Source: Polaribacter sp. MED152
GTDB lineage: Bacteria > Bacteroidota > Bacteroidia > Flavobacteriales > Flavobacteriaceae
NCBI RefSeq assembly: GCF_000152945.2
Contig: NC_020830.1
Coordinates: 868,001-932,000, forward strand
Direction: 5' to 3'
DNA length: 64,000 bases
Below, one piece after another: positions 34,422 to 43,676 of the stretch. The notes below the pieces were generated by a model. It saw nothing but the letters and a program-made list of their open reading frames with translations, did not search any database and was not told where the DNA came from. Made by a program: the position numbers and the translations under genes. Every line of letters begins with the position of its first letter. Within the stretch, counting starts at the first letter, position 1.

Positions 34422-35704
34422 TCTGCTACTTTTTTCATTGCTTTGTCAGTAGCATTCGCTATTATTTTAATATCCTTATCTGAGATTGCTGAATTTAAAA
34501 ACCAAGCTTCAAATTGACTTGGAGGTAAAAAGACTCCGTTTTTAATCATTTCCCAAAAGAAAACTGCAAACTTTTGGGTGTCTGAAGTTTGAGCTTCGTT
34601 AAAATTAGTGACTTTACTTTTTGTGAAGAAAGGGTTCATCATTGAACCAAATCTATTCACAACTAAATCTACATTATATTTTTTAGCAGATTCTAAAAGA
34701 ATCACCTCTAAAATAGCACCAATTTCCTCGAATTTATCATAAGGATTTTGCTTTTTCAATTCGGTTAATGTTGATATTCCACCAGCCATTGCTATTGGAT
34801 TTCCAGACAAAGTACCTGCTTGATACATTCCTCCTAAAGGTGCAACATTTTCCATAATTTCGTTTCTTGCACCATAAGCTCCCACAGGAAATCCACCACC
34901 AATTACTTTACCTAAACAGGTGATATCTGCAGTTACTCCTAATTTTTCTTGAGCTCCTCCAAAAGTAGATCTAAAACCAGTCATAACTTCATCAGCAATT
35001 AAAACAGCTCCGTTTTTATTGGCCAATTCTTTTAAATCTTTTAAGAAATCGTTTTGTGGAATTACAACTCCCATATTACCACCAATAGGCTCTATGATTA
35101 CACCTGCAATATTATCATCATTTTCAAAATGCTTTTTTACACTTTCTAAATTATTGTATTCTGCAATTAACGTGTTTTTTACAGCTCCTTCAGGCACACC
35201 TTTTGAACCAGGTAAACTTAGTGTTGCTAAACCAGAACCAGCAGCTACCAATAACGCATCTTGATGCCCATGATAACAACCAGAAAATTTGATAATTTTA
35301 TCTTTACCTGTATATGCTCTTGCTAAACGAATTCCGCTTAAAACAGCTTCTGTACCCGAGTTTACAAAACGAACTTTATCCATTTCTGGAAACGCATCAC
35401 AAACTATTTTTGCTAATTTAATTTCCGCTTCTGTAGATGCCCCAAAAGAATATCCTTTTTTTAAGGCTTTTTTAGCCGCTTTTTCTACAGCTTTGTGTCT
35501 GTGACCTAAAATCATTGGTCCATAAGAAACTACTAAATCTACATATTCATTTCCATCAACATCTACAATCTTACTTCCTTTTGCTTTTTTTATAAACAAA
35601 GGATTTCCACCTACTGAAGAAAACGCTCTTACAGGTGAATTTACTGCACCTACAAGATGTTTTAATCCTTTTTGATATAACTCTTCTGATTTACTAAATT
35701 TCAT
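34412..35704 (-). CDS. hemL: Glutamate-1-semialdehyde 2,1-aminomutase
   Basis: The 430-residue PLP enzyme (class III aminotransferase fold) has FVNSGTEAVLSGIRLARA (about 113), CYHGHQDALL (about 143), the PLP-contacting ADEVMTGFR (about 237) and the Schiff-base lysine in CLGKVIGGGFPVG (about 265). It makes 5-aminolevulinate in the C5 pathway. It lies 10 bp after hemB. Its last residues and stop codon are formed by a copy of the TAGCTTTTAG repeat, so insertion of the downstream cassette may have replaced the native C-terminus. Confidence 0.95.
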   Translation of the reverse strand: MKFSKSEELYQKGLKHLVGAVNSPVRAFSSVGGNPLFIKKAKGSKIVDVDGNEYVDLVVSYGPMILGHRHKAVEKAAKKALKKGYSFGASTEAEIKLAKIVCDAFPEMDKVRFVNSGTEAVLSGIRLARAYTGKDKIIKFSGCYHGHQDALLVAAGSGLATLSLPGSKGVPEGAVKNTLIAEYNNLESVKKHFENDDNIAGVIIEPIGGNMGVVIPQNDFLKDLKELANKNGAVLIADEVMTGFRSTFGGAQEKLGVTADITCLGKVIGGGFPVGAYGARNEIMENVAPLGGMYQAGTLSGNPIAMAGGISTLTELKKQNPYDKFEEIGAILEVILLESAKKYNVDLVVNRFGSMMNPFFTKSKVTNFNEAQTSDTQKFAVFFWEMIKNGVFLPPSQFEAWFLNSAISDKDIKIIANATDKAMKKVADSF

Positions 35705-35714
35705 CTTTAAGCTT

Positions 35715-36680
35715 TTAACTTTTTAATAATAATCTTGCTGCCTCTTTTGCAAAATAGGTGATGATAATATCTGCACCTGCTCTTTTCATAGACAACAAAC
35801 TTTCCATCATTACTTTCTCTCCATCAATCCAGCCTTTTTCTGCAGCAGCTTTAACCATTGCATATTCTCCACTTACATTATAACATGCAATAGGTCTATC
35901 AAAATTATTTTTTAAATCTCTAATAATATCCAAATAAGATAAAGCTGGTTTTACCATTAAAATATCAGCACCTTCTTGATCATCGAAAGTGGCTTCTCTT
36001 AAACCTTCATCTCTATTTGAAGGATCCATTTGATAGGTTCTTCTATCACCAAAAGTTGGTGCAGAATCTGCAGCATCTCTAAATGGCCCATAAAATGCTG
36101 ATGCATATTTTACTGAATAGGCCATAATTGGCAAGTTTGGATACCCAGAATTATCTAAAGATTGACGAATCATATCTATAGTACCATCCATCATACCTGA
36201 AGGTGCAACCATATCTACACCAGCTTTTGCATGTGATATAACTTGCTTGGCAATATTTACCAAAGTTGCATCATTATCTACATCATTGTCATGAATAATT
36301 CCACAATGACCATGAGAAGTATACTCACAAAAACATACATCTGTAATTACGTACAAACTTGGATAATTGGTTTTGATAAAACGAATTGCTTGTTGCATAA
36401 TTCCATTATCATTCCATGTCTCTGTACCTTCATCATCTTTTTCTGAAGGAATACCAAATAGTAAAACTGCTGGTATATTTAGAGAAACTACCTCATCTAA
36501 CTCTTTAGAAATAGTATCTAAAGAATAACGTTTTATACCTGGCATAGAAACAATTTCTGTTTCTATATTTTCACCTTCTTCTATAAATAATGGATAAATA
36601 AAATCGTCTACAGAAAGTTTGGTTTCTTTAACTAACCTTCTAATACCCTCTGTTTTTCTTAATCTTCTTGTTCTAAACAT
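35715..36680 (-). CDS. hemB: Porphobilinogen synthase (delta-aminolevulinic acid dehydratase)
   Basis: The 321-residue enzyme has the cysteine-type zinc site [14 protein letters not shown] (about 117-130), so it is a Zn-dependent ALAD rather than a Mg-only one. The two Schiff-base lysines are in [13 protein letters not shown] (about 195) and [11 protein letters not shown] (about 245). It condenses two 5-aminolevulinates to porphobilinogen. It lies 4 bp after hemCD and 10 bp before hemL. Confidence 0.96.
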   Translation of the reverse strand: MFRTRRLRKTEGIRRLVKETKLSVDDFIYPLFIEEGENIETEIVSMPGIKRYSLDTISKELDEVVSLNIPAVLLFGIPSEKDDEGTETWNDNGIMQQAIRFIKTNYPSLYVITDVCFCEYTSHGHCGIIHDNDVDNDATLVNIAKQVISHAKAGVDMVAPSGMMDGTIDMIRQSLDNSGYPNLPIMAYSVKYASAFYGPFRDAADSAPTFGDRRTYQMDPSNRDEGLREATFDDQEGADILMVKPALSYLDIIRDLKNNFDRPIACYNVSGEYAMVKAAAEKGWIDGEKVMMESLLSMKRAGADIIITYFAKEAARLLLKS

Positions 36681-36684
36681 TTTC

Positions 36685-38277
36685 TTAGTTTGATGTAAAA
36701 TGACTGTTCACCAATTCTAAAACCGAATCTACGCTAGGTAAATTAGCTACTTGAACATTTTCGAAATGTTTTCTTGCTTCTTTTGCAGTGGTTTCACCAA
36801 TACAAAATGCAATCTTATCTGCACTATTTTTTGTTAAGTAACTCTCTATACCTGAAGGACTATAAAATAATACTCCAGTAATTGAATCATCTAATTTTTC
36901 TGGACTTAACATTGTTTTGTAAGCTTCAACCTCGTTTACAACAATATAATGAGATTGTAAATACGCAGGCAAAATATCTAAACGAACATCACTACAGAAA
37001 TAAGTTACTTTCTTATTTTCTAACTCATTAGATAAATATTCTGCAAGTACTTTTGCATTTTTAGCAGCTTTAGTAACCTTACCAATTCTGTTTTCTATTA
37101 ATTTTTTAGTTCGTCTACCAACGCAATAGATGTTTTTAAACTTCATTTCATCTTTGGTAAATGAATTTAAAAGTGCTTCTACTCCATTCTGACTTGTAAT
37201 AACAACGTTTTCGATTTCGTTTTTCATCACCTTAGGAGAAATTCTATTAAATCGAATTTTTATAAAATCGCTATCTTCTATACCTATTGCAGAAGACAAA
37301 ACTTCTTTTTGCAATTCTGATAATTTTTTGGTTGAGTAAACAGAAGCTATTCTTTCACCTACTTCTTCATCTTCTGCAATTAACTCTTTACCACCTCTAT
37401 TAATTACATAATCTGCGCAATCTTTGGCCAAATACCTATGGCTACCTAATTTAGCAGTTTTTGTTACTGTAATTTTCTTAGAACCATCTCTTTTTAATAA
37501 AATTCCTTTAAAATTGATTTCTTGAGTTTTCTCATCAACATAAGCTAAAGCACCAATTGGAGCTGTACAACCACCCTCTAACAACCTAAGAAATTCACGT
37601 TCTATACCCACACAAACTTTGGTTTCATAATGGTTTAATTGTTCACAGGCATCAATTACAAATTGATCTTTTTCTAAACAAGCTAACATAATTGCACCTT
37701 GTGCAGGTGCAGGAATCATCCATGTTAAAGGTATTGCTCCTTTTTCTCTTAACCCTAATCTTTCTAAACCAGCAGCAGCAAAAATAGCTCCATTCCAAGT
37801 TTCGCTATTTTCTAACTTGCTTAAGCGAGTATTTACATTTCCTCTTAAATCTTCTACTTTATGAGTTGGATACCTATTTAACCACATTGCTTTTCTTCGT
37901 AAACTACCAGTAGCAATAATTCCTCCTGGTTGACCGAAAAATTCTTCTGTATCTTTTAAAACTAACAAATCTGAATAATTAGCTCTCTTTAAAACTGCAC
38001 CTTGCATAATTCCTTCTGGCAATGCAGTTGGTACATCTTTTAATGAATGAACAGCAATATCTATATCTTCATTTAATAAGGCAATGTCTAAATTTTTAGT
38101 GAAAATTCCGGTAATACCTAACTCATACAAAGGCTTATCTAAAATAATATCTCCTGTAGATTTTATAGGAACAATTTCGGTTTCATAACCTAATTCTTCT
38201 AATTGTTTGCGTACTTTGTTTGCTTGCCAAAGAGCCAATTGACTTTCGCGAGTTCCTATTCTAATCGTTTTTTGCAT
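36685..38277 (-). CDS. hemCD: Fused hydroxymethylbilane synthase - uroporphyrinogen-III synthase
   Basis: The 530-residue protein joins two enzymes. Residues 1 to about 305 are Hem[16 protein letters not shown] at the start, HSLKDVPT (about 77), the Arg-rich GSLRRKAM and the dipyrromethane-carrying Cys in [11 protein letters not shown] (about 236). Residues from about 310 to 530 are a HemD-like domain with [13 protein letters not shown] and [13 protein letters not shown]. The fusion channels hydroxymethylbilane to uroporphyrinogen III. There is no stop codon or frameshift between the halves. It lies between hemA (10 bp) and hemB (4 bp). Confidence 0.95.
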   Translation of the reverse strand: MQKTIRIGTRESQLALWQANKVRKQLEELGYETEIVPIKSTGDIILDKPLYELGITGIFTKNLDIALLNEDIDIAVHSLKDVPTALPEGIMQGAVLKRANYSDLLVLKDTEEFFGQPGGIIATGSLRRKAMWLNRYPTHKVEDLRGNVNTRLSKLENSETWNGAIFAAAGLERLGLREKGAIPLTWMIPAPAQGAIMLACLEKDQFVIDACEQLNHYETKVCVGIEREFLRLLEGGCTAPIGALAYVDEKTQEINFKGILLKRDGSKKITVTKTAKLGSHRYLAKDCADYVINRGGKELIAEDEEVGERIASVYSTKKLSELQKEVLSSAIGIEDSDFIKIRFNRISPKVMKNEIENVVITSQNGVEALLNSFTKDEMKFKNIYCVGRRTKKLIENRIGKVTKAAKNAKVLAEYLSNELENKKVTYFCSDVRLDILPAYLQSHYIVVNEVEAYKTMLSPEKLDDSITGVLFYSPSGIESYLTKNSADKIAFCIGETTAKEARKHFENVQVANLPSVDSVLELVNSHFTSN

Positions 38278-38287
38278 TAAGTAGTTT

Positions 38288-39523
38288 TTAAGATTGAAAA
38301 ACCTTATTGATGACCTCTAAACTTTGTGCAACAGATGTTTCTTCATCTTTTAAGTGTTTCACAAATTGAGTTGTTATTTTTTGTATGAATCGTGAAGTTA
38401 CTATTTCTGCTTGACTTTCATCAAAATCTGCTATTTTTTTCCTTTGAAAGTTAATTTCATCGTTTTTAATAGTTTCTAATGATTGTTTTAAAGCTGCAAT
38501 GGCTGGCGTAAATCTTCTATGATTTAACCAATCATTAAATTCAGATTTATGTTTTTCTATAATTGCCTCTGCTTTTGGTATTTCTTGTTTTCGAGCTGCC
38601 AAAGTTTCATCTGTAATTTTAGATAGTTCATCTACATTTACCAAAGAAATATTGTCGAAATCAGTAACATCTTTCGCTACATTTTCTGGCATTGATAAAT
38701 CTAAAATTAATAATTCTTTATCACCTGAAATATATTGCTTTGTAATAGTTGGTTTATCTGCACCAGTAGAAACAATTAATACATCTGCATTATTTACTTC
38801 TTCTGTTAAATTTTCTATAACCGATTTTCTTATAGAATGATGTTCTTTTACAAACTCAGCAGCTTTTTCTTCTGTTCTATTCACCAAACAAACAGATTTG
38901 TTTTGTGTATACTCTGCTAAATTTTTACAAGTATGTTTTCCCATTTTTCCCAATCCAAAAACTAATATATTTTTCGAATTGTAATCTGGTAAATTTTTAA
39001 TGATATACTGCACAGCTGCATAAGAAACAGATGTAGTTCCAGAACTTAAACGAGTATCGTTCTTTACTTTTTTACTTGCCTGTAGCACACTATTTACCAA
39101 TCTTTCTAAGTATGCATTCGTAGTTTTATGCAATTTGGCCATTTTAAAAGCTTGCCTTAATTGCCCTACAATTTCATAATCTCCTAAAATTTGACTTTCT
39201 AAACCAGTACCTATTCTAAATAAGTGATGCACTGCATCCTGATTTTTATACACATTAGAAATAGAAGCAAATTCCTCTACTGTACCTTCAGAGAAATGAC
39301 ACAATAATTGAATTAATTGGTAAGGATGTTCTGCGAAACCAGAAATTTCGGTTCTGTTACAGGTAGATAAAATGAAAACACCTTCAAAGTTTTTAGCCTT
39401 AGCTAATTCCAATAACGCAGCCTGATTATCTTTAGATAAAGAGAACTTACCACGAGTATTTGCATCTGCTTTTTTATAACTGACGCCAATATTGTAAAAA
39501 TGTGTTTTCGCTGTTTCTAACAT
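38288..39523 (-). CDS. hemA: Glutamyl-tRNA reductase
   Basis: The 411-residue enzyme has the catalytic Cys55 in LSTCNRTEI, substrate-recognition residues around EILGDYEIVGQ-type sequence (LGDYEIVGQLRQAF, about 114), the NADPH-binding VFGLGKMG (about 187) and a C-terminal dimerisation helix. It reduces glutamyl-tRNA to glutamate-1-semialdehyde, the committed step of C5 heme synthesis. It heads the minus-strand hem operon; a perfect -7 box lies 18 nt upstream and an AraC-type regulator is divergent from it. Confidence 0.95.
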   Translation of the reverse strand: MLETAKTHFYNIGVSYKKADANTRGKFSLSKDNQAALLELAKAKNFEGVFILSTCNRTEISGFAEHPYQLIQLLCHFSEGTVEEFASISNVYKNQDAVHHLFRIGTGLESQILGDYEIVGQLRQAFKMAKLHKTTNAYLERLVNSVLQASKKVKNDTRLSSGTTSVSYAAVQYIIKNLPDYNSKNILVFGLGKMGKHTCKNLAEYTQNKSVCLVNRTEEKAAEFVKEHHSIRKSVIENLTEEVNNADVLIVSTGADKPTITKQYISGDKELLILDLSMPENVAKDVTDFDNISLVNVDELSKITDETLAARKQEIPKAEAIIEKHKSEFNDWLNHRRFTPAIAALKQSLETIKNDEINFQRKKIADFDESQAEIVTSRFIQKITTQFVKHLKDEETSVAQSLEVINKVFQS

Positions 39524-39540
39524 AAACCTTAAAAGTGGTA

Positions 39541-39548
39541 CAAAAGTA
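39541..39548 (-). promoter_or_regulatory. -7 promoter box of the hem operon
   Basis: Minus-strand TACTTTTG matches TAnnTTTG and ends 17 nt before the hemA ATG at 39523. A TTTTAG sequence further upstream is only a weak -33 candidate. Confidence 0.6.
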
Positions 39549-39643
39549 TAAAGAGTTCTTAAAAAAAAATATCGCTAAAAGTACTTTAAATAACGTTCTA
39601 TGTTTTTTAGATGCTAAATGAGATAAAAACATTCAAAATTCCT

Positions 39644-39651
39644 TATTTTTG
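39644..39651 (+). promoter_or_regulatory. -7-like box upstream of the AraC regulator
   Basis: TATTTTTG matches TAnnTTTG but ends 75 nt before the ATG at 39727. This would leave a longer leader than is usual here. Confidence 0.4.
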
Positions 39652-39726
39652 TTGACAGTAAAGGATTTGCGGTAATTTTATATAGAACCATTCTAAATAA
39701 AAGCAGATTGAAATAAATATTGGATT

Positions 39727-40611
39727 ATGTTTAAAAATGTCGGAGAAAGTACTTTAGACGAAATTAACCTAGAAAAAGGTTTTTATGTTCTTCATTTTCA
39801 GAACGAAAGCAAAGAAGTAGAGAGCTTTGAACGCGAAATAGATAGCACTTTTATTCAAATTCATTTTTGTTTACGAGGTAAATCTAAATTTTTGTTCAAT
39901 AATAGTTCTTATTCGTTTGATGTTTTAGACAACAGATCAATACTACTCTACAATCCTCAAAGAACGTTACCAATTAACTTAGAGATACAGCCAAAAACAA
40001 CACTTATTTCTTTATTAATATCTATAGAAAAATTTCACTCCTTGTTTTCCAAGGAATCTGGTTACATTCCTTTTTTGAGTGATGAAAATAGCAACAAAAA
40101 ATATTATGATGATGCAGAAATAAAACCAACTGTTGCTATAGTATTGCAGCAAATCATCAACTCTAACATCAATAGCTCTATAAGAGACTTGTATGTAAAA
40201 GGTAAAGTTTACGAATTACTAAGTTTACATTTTCAAAAAGATGAAACTGCAGAAGGTGAATATTGTCCTTTTTTAGTAGACGAACAGAATGTTTTAAAAA
40301 TTAGACAAGCCAAAGAGATTATTATTTCTAGAATGGCAGAACCACCTAGTTTGCAAGAATTAGCTAATGAAATAGGCTTAAATATTAAAAAACTAAAAGA
40401 AGGGTTTAAACAAATTTATGGTGATACCGTTTACAGTTTTCTATTCGATTATAAAATGGAGCATTCTAGGCGACTTTTAGAAACTAACCAATACAATGTT
40501 AATGAAGTGGGCACACAGGTTGGTTACAGCACTGCTAGCCATTTTATAGCTGCTTTTAAAAAGAAGTTTGGCACTACACCAAAGAAATATGTAATGAGTT
40601 TAAATCAATAG
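39727..40611 (+). CDS. AraC family transcriptional regulator
   Basis: The 294-residue protein has an N-terminal cupin-like sensing domain (about 1-160; FIQIHFCLRGKSKFLF) and a C-terminal AraC DNA-binding domain with two helix-turn-helix units: SLQELANEIGLNIKKLKEGF (about 217) and NEVGTQVGYSTASHFIAAF (about 262). The layout resembles PchR-like iron or siderophore regulators. Being divergent from hemA with hemH and hemJ just downstream, it is a good candidate for control of heme genes; the effector is unknown. Confidence 0.88.
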   Translation: MFKNVGESTLDEINLEKGFYVLHFQNESKEVESFEREIDSTFIQIHFCLRGKSKFLFNNSSYSFDVLDNRSILLYNPQRTLPINLEIQPKTTLISLLISIEKFHSLFSKESGYIPFLSDENSNKKYYDDAEIKPTVAIVLQQIINSNINSSIRDLYVKGKVYELLSLHFQKDETAEGEYCPFLVDEQNVLKIRQAKEIIISRMAEPPSLQELANEIGLNIKKLKEGFKQIYGDTVYSFLFDYKMEHSRRLLETNQYNVNEVGTQVGYSTASHFIAAFKKKFGTTPKKYVMSLNQ

Positions 40612-40623
40612 CACCTAATTATA

Positions 40624-41139
40624 GTGAAGCAGTTAACGCATAATGATGTAGAAAACCAACAGCAAAAGTTTCCAATAACTATTGTTTGTGATGCTATTAG
40701 AACTCCAGAAAATATAGGCATGTGTTTTCGAATTTCTGAAAGTTTTGGAGTAGAAAAAATCTATTTTCATGAGAACTCCCCTTCTATAGAAAACAGAAAA
40801 GTAATTAATACTGCCAGAAATACCATCAACCAAATTGAATACCAAACTTATTCTGAGTTTGACCAACTCATTCAAGAATTAAAACAAAAAGGAAACACCA
40901 TTATAGGCATAGAAATTACTGATAAAAGTATCGATATTCAAGATTTTGATTTTAAAAAATATGAAAAAATCGTACTACTTTTGGGTAGTGAAAGAAATGG
41001 GATTGAGAATATAAATTTGGTAGATGAAACCATAGCTATACCTATGTATGGTAGAAATTCATCTATGAATGTAATTCACAGTTTAGCCATTACACTTTAC
41101 GAAATAACAAATCAACTAAAAATAAAGAGCAATTATTAG
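40624..41139 (+). CDS. TrmH family RNA methyltransferase (SpoU)
   Basis: The 171-residue protein starts at GTG 40624. It has the SPOUT-fold landmarks: DAIRTPENIGMCFRISESFG (about 24-43), the SAM-binding LLLGSERNGI (about 117) and the C-terminal knot IPMYGRNSSMNVIHSLAI (about 138). It probably 2'-O-methylates a tRNA or rRNA ribose; the target cannot be told. It lies 12 bp after the AraC gene and 69 bp before hemH. Confidence 0.9.
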   Translation: MKQLTHNDVENQQQKFPITIVCDAIRTPENIGMCFRISESFGVEKIYFHENSPSIENRKVINTARNTINQIEYQTYSEFDQLIQELKQKGNTIIGIEITDKSIDIQDFDFKKYEKIVLLLGSERNGIENINLVDETIAIPMYGRNSSMNVIHSLAITLYEITNQLKIKSNY

Positions 41140-41208
41140 TTGTCATTATATAATAAGTTCTGCAAATGAGATCAGAACAGCATAAAAAATGAACTAAATT
41201 CAGCAAAC

Positions 41209-42225
41209 ATGAAAGGAGTTTTATTAGTAAATTTAGGATCACCAGCAAGCACATCAACCAAAGATGTTAGAAACTATTTGGAAGAGTTTTTGATGGATGA
41301 GAGAGTAATAGATGCCCCAAAATGGTTAAGAACCATATTGGTAAAGGGTATTATTTTAAATACAAGACCAAAAAAATCTGCAAAAGCATATAAAAAAATA
41401 TGGTGGGAGGAAGGTTCTCCATTAATTGTTTTATCGGAAAGACTATTAGAAAAAGTTCAGGAAAAAACCGAACTGCCTGTAGCTTTAGCAATGCGTTATG
41501 GAACACCATCAATAAAAATGGGGCTTCAAGAATTACATGATAAAGGTGTTACAGATGTTTTAATTGTTCCTTTATATCCACAACATGCTATGGCTACTAC
41601 TGATACAATTTTAGTATTAGCAGAGGAATTAAGACAGGAATTTTTCCCTCAAATGAAATTTAATCACATACCTGCTTTTTACCATAAAAAAGACTACATC
41701 AAAGTATTGGGAGACAGTATTAAAAACCATTTAGAAGGCAAAGAATGGGATAAAATTTTGTTTTCTTATCATGGAATTCCTGAAAGGCATGTGCGTAAAT
41801 CAGATATTACAAAAAGCCATTGCAACCCTTCAGATAGCAAAAATTTTACATGTTGTAAAACAGAATCTCCAGCTCACGAATTTTGTTATAAACATCAATG
41901 TTATGAAACCACATGGCAAGTTGTTGAATACTTGGGTTTAGAACCACATCAATATTTTGTTTCATTTCAATCAAGATTAGCAGGAGATCCATGGTTACAG
42001 CCTTACACAGACAAAATGTTAGAAAAATACCCAGAAGAAGGTGTTAAAAAACTAGCAGTTGTAACTCCGGCTTTTGTATCAGACTGTTTAGAAACTCTTG
42101 AAGAAATTGCGATGGAAGGTAAAGAAGACTTTTTAGAAGCAGGTGGAGAAGCTTTTTATGCAATACCTTGTATTAATGATAATGATGATTGGGTTGATGT
42201 TTTAGTAAATTGGATTGAAGCTTAA
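41209..42225 (+). CDS. hemH: Ferrochelatase
   Basis: The 338-residue enzyme has the N-terminal GVLLVNLGSPAS, the catalytic His in FSYHGIPERH (about 186-193), and the C-terminal FQSRLAGDPWLQPYTD (about 258). It inserts Fe2+ into protoporphyrin IX (or coproporphyrin). After the catalytic His there is a Cys-rich insert (about 200-232) with HCNPSD, FTCCKTE and FCYKHQC, five Cys in some 30 residues, that many short ferrochelatases lack; it may bind metal. It is 102 bp upstream of hemJ on the same strand. Confidence 0.95.
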   Translation: MKGVLLVNLGSPASTSTKDVRNYLEEFLMDERVIDAPKWLRTILVKGIILNTRPKKSAKAYKKIWWEEGSPLIVLSERLLEKVQEKTELPVALAMRYGTPSIKMGLQELHDKGVTDVLIVPLYPQHAMATTDTILVLAEELRQEFFPQMKFNHIPAFYHKKDYIKVLGDSIKNHLEGKEWDKILFSYHGIPERHVRKSDITKSHCNPSDSKNFTCCKTESPAHEFCYKHQCYETTWQVVEYLGLEPHQYFVSFQSRLAGDPWLQPYTDKMLEKYPEEGVKKLAVVTPAFVSDCLETLEEIAMEGKEDFLEAGGEAFYAIPCINDNDDWVDVLVNWIEA

Positions 42226-42327
42226 AATTAAATTTAAAAGTCATTCCTTATATTGCATTTCACTTAAATGTCATTTAAAACTGATTTTATGACTTTAATT
42301 ATTAAAAATCTAAAATATATTTAGAAT

Positions 42328-42933
42328 ATGGATTTTCTATACATAAAAGCATTACACATTATTTTTGTAGTAACTTGGTTTGCAGGTTTATTTTACATTG
42401 TACGTTTATTTATTTATCATACAGAAGCAGAAACCAAATTAGAACCTGCAAAAACAATTTTGCAAACTCAGTATAAATTAATGAGTAAAAGGCTTTGGTA
42501 TATTATAACCTGGCCATCTGCCATTTTAGCAAGTATTTTTGCTTTTTGGATGTTGTATACAAATCCATATTACTTATCTGAACCTTGGATGCATGTGAAA
42601 CTTACGTTTGTTTTAGGCTTGTATTTTTACCATGGTTTCTGCCAAAATATTTACAATAAACTTCAAAAAGATATTATAAAATATTCTGCGTTTAGATTAC
42701 GTATTTTTAATGAAGTTGCCACTTTAATATTATTTGCGGTCGTTTTTCTGGTTACCATAAAAAGTGCTATTAATTGGATTTGGGGTGTAGTTGGAATTAT
42801 ATTATTTGGTGTACTTTTAATGTTAAGCATTCGTATTTACAAAAAGATTAAAGAAAAAAAGTCTTGGGATAAAGCAGAAAAAGAAGTCTTAGAACAAGAA
42901 AATACTACCTCAGAAAGTGGAGAACAATTATAA
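42328..42933 (+). CDS. hemJ: Protoporphyrinogen oxidase HemJ / CopD family protein
   Basis: The 201-residue protein has four to five transmembrane helices and begins MDFLYIKALHIIFVVTWFAG, with the conserved His10 of HemJ. A WMHVKLTFVLGLYFYHGFCQ-type second motif follows at about 90. HemJ is the membrane protein that oxidises protoporphyrinogen IX in many bacteria lacking HemG and HemY. Placement directly after hemH in a cluster that otherwise lacks this step strongly supports HemJ over a generic CopD name. The tail is acidic, and the stop is inside the following kinase ORF (17-nt overlap). Confidence 0.85.
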   Translation: MDFLYIKALHIIFVVTWFAGLFYIVRLFIYHTEAETKLEPAKTILQTQYKLMSKRLWYIITWPSAILASIFAFWMLYTNPYYLSEPWMHVKLTFVLGLYFYHGFCQNIYNKLQKDIIKYSAFRLRIFNEVATLILFAVVFLVTIKSAINWIWGVVGIILFGVLLMLSIRIYKKIKEKKSWDKAEKEVLEQENTTSESGEQL

Positions 42934-43672
42934 GGAGCAACTATTAGCGCTGCAAAAAGAACACGATGAATTACTTGCCAAAAACAAGCATTTATCTGAA
43001 CAAAATAAGGAACTGAAACAGTTTTCTCATTTAGCTTCTCATGACCTGCAACAACCTTTAAATAACATTATCTCTTATTTAAGCTTGTTAGACAGCAGTA
43101 AAGACAAGTTAGATGATATTGGTAAATTGAGCCTAAAAGTAATTAGCAAGTCTACTGCCAAAATGAAAAGTTATATTTCTTCTTTGTTAGATTTGTCTTT
43201 AATTGGTAATTCTAAGAAATCTGAAAAGGTTGTTCTAAAAGAGGTTTTAACAGATGTAAAAGATGCCTTATACCAACAAATTACAACTTCAAATGCTGAC
43301 TTATCCTTTAATTTAATAGATCATCAAATTGAAGGAATTAAAAATGATTTTTATTTGCTCTTTTTAAACATCATAGAAAACGCAGTAAAGTTTCATAAAG
43401 AAGGTAGCACACCTAAAATTATAGTTACATCAGAAATTAAAGACAACAATTACTTGTACACCATTGCTGATAATGGAATTGGAATTGCTAAGGACCAATT
43501 TGACACTATTTTTGAAATTTTTAAAACATTACATCCAGATGAAGAATTTGAAGGTGTAGGTATTGGTTTGGCGCAAGCAAAAAAAATAACCAAACTTTAC
43601 AATGGTAAAATTTGGTTAGATTCTACACCCAATAAAGGCACTACATTTTATATAAGTTTTCCTAAAGGATAA
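42917..43672 (+). CDS. Soluble sensor histidine kinase
   Basis: The 251-residue protein uses GTG 42917 and overlaps hemJ by 17 nt. An N-terminal coiled coil (about 3-36) leads into a HisKA-type helix with the phospho-acceptor His42 in LASHDLQQPLNNI, then HATPase with N-box ENAVKF (about 153), DNGIGIA (about 188) and GVGIGLA (about 215). It has no input domain or membrane segment, so it must take its signal from a partner. It is convergent with a single-domain receiver gene 4 bp away, an obvious candidate partner. Confidence 0.9.
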   Translation: MENNYKEQLLALQKEHDELLAKNKHLSEQNKELKQFSHLASHDLQQPLNNIISYLSLLDSSKDKLDDIGKLSLKVISKSTAKMKSYISSLLDLSLIGNSKKSEKVVLKEVLTDVKDALYQQITTSNADLSFNLIDHQIEGIKNDFYLLFLNIIENAVKFHKEGSTPKIIVTSEIKDNNYLYTIADNGIGIAKDQFDTIFEIFKTLHPDEEFEGVGIGLAQAKKITKLYNGKIWLDSTPNKGTTFYISFPKG

Positions 43673-43676
43673 TATA

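Noticed and set aside
42238-42297. AAAGTCAT / ATGACTTT inverted repeat between hemH and hemJ
   Set aside because: The arms are 8 bp and more than 40 bp apart in AT-rich sequence; this is likely by chance.
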